Below are positions 5,399 through 5,443 of a stretch of 5,443 nucleotides of DNA, in pieces. The DNA lies in contig CAIRDL010000541.1 of the NCBI GenBank assembly GCA_903877345.1, forward strand, positions 1-5,443. The letters are read 5' to 3'. Source of the stretch: an uncultured Oscillochloris sp. Lineage in GTDB: Bacteria; Chloroflexota; Chloroflexia; Chloroflexales; Chloroflexaceae. A program made the position numbers and the translations under genes. Under the pieces are notes generated by a model that was not told the DNA's origin, did not search any database, and was given only the letters and a program-made list of their open reading frames with translations. Each line of letters starts with the position of its first letter. The first letter of the stretch is position 1.

Positions 5399-5427
5399 AT
5401 TATGCTGCCCTCGCGCCGCAGAAGTTC
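5399..5427 (-). promoter_or_regulatory. Weak candidate promoter for the antitoxin operon
   Basis: On the minus strand CATAAT (5404-5399) resembles a -10 box, and GAACTT (5427-5422) sits 17 bases before it as a poor -35. Transcription would begin around 5392 and give a leader of about 23 bases. The -35 match is weak, and the stretch 5370-5443 holds nothing else I recognise, so this is tentative; the upstream gene may also be part of the same transcript. Confidence 0.2.
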
Positions 5428-5443
5428 GCTCCTACCTGAGCAG

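Overview
The window looks like a chromosomal accessory (defence-type) segment from a GC-rich member of the Chloroflexota, of the Roseiflexus/Chloroflexus/Kouleothrix kind. That placement is an inference. It rests on the protein families present (a type III CRISPR operon with Csx19 and a TIGR03986-type RAMP protein, a VapB-like antitoxin, a CcbP-like protein) and on palindromic GTAGGGGCGAAGCATC elements, which I associate with that phylum. No rRNA, tRNA or marker gene fixes the taxon.

Left part (1-3413, + strand): three overlapping genes read as one operon. They are the C-terminal part of a Csm3-like Cas7/RAMP protein (cut by the window edge), a Csx19 (TIGR03984-type) protein, and a large 763-residue RAMP protein of the TIGR03986 type with a Pro/Ala linker and a small OB-fold-like C-terminal domain. 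This trio is typical of subtype III-D (III-Dv-like) RNA-guided effector complexes. Cas10, Cas6 and the CRISPR array are not in the window.

Middle part (3414-4028): about 600 bases of non-coding repeats between the two convergent gene sets. Two 72-bp elements with perfect 18- and 19-bp inverted repeats, plus a remnant of a third right arm next to the cas stop codon, are each followed by a similar GGGG-rich linker of 13-14 bp and then by a different number of 21-bp tandem units. The central block holds nine near-identical units and degenerate ones on both sides. Long open frames here exist because 21 is a multiple of 3.

Right part (5443 down to 3963, - strand): a decayed toxin-antitoxin-like operon. 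In transcription order it has an intact VapB-like antitoxin, a 23-codon remnant of a VapC/PIN toxin, a Pol-beta-type nucleotidyltransferase-like gene that starts (TTG) on the toxin remnant's stop codon, and a CcbP-like gene with an in-frame TGA and a 3' end that runs into the repeats. The antitoxin and nucleotidyltransferase look intact. The toxin and the CcbP-like gene do not.
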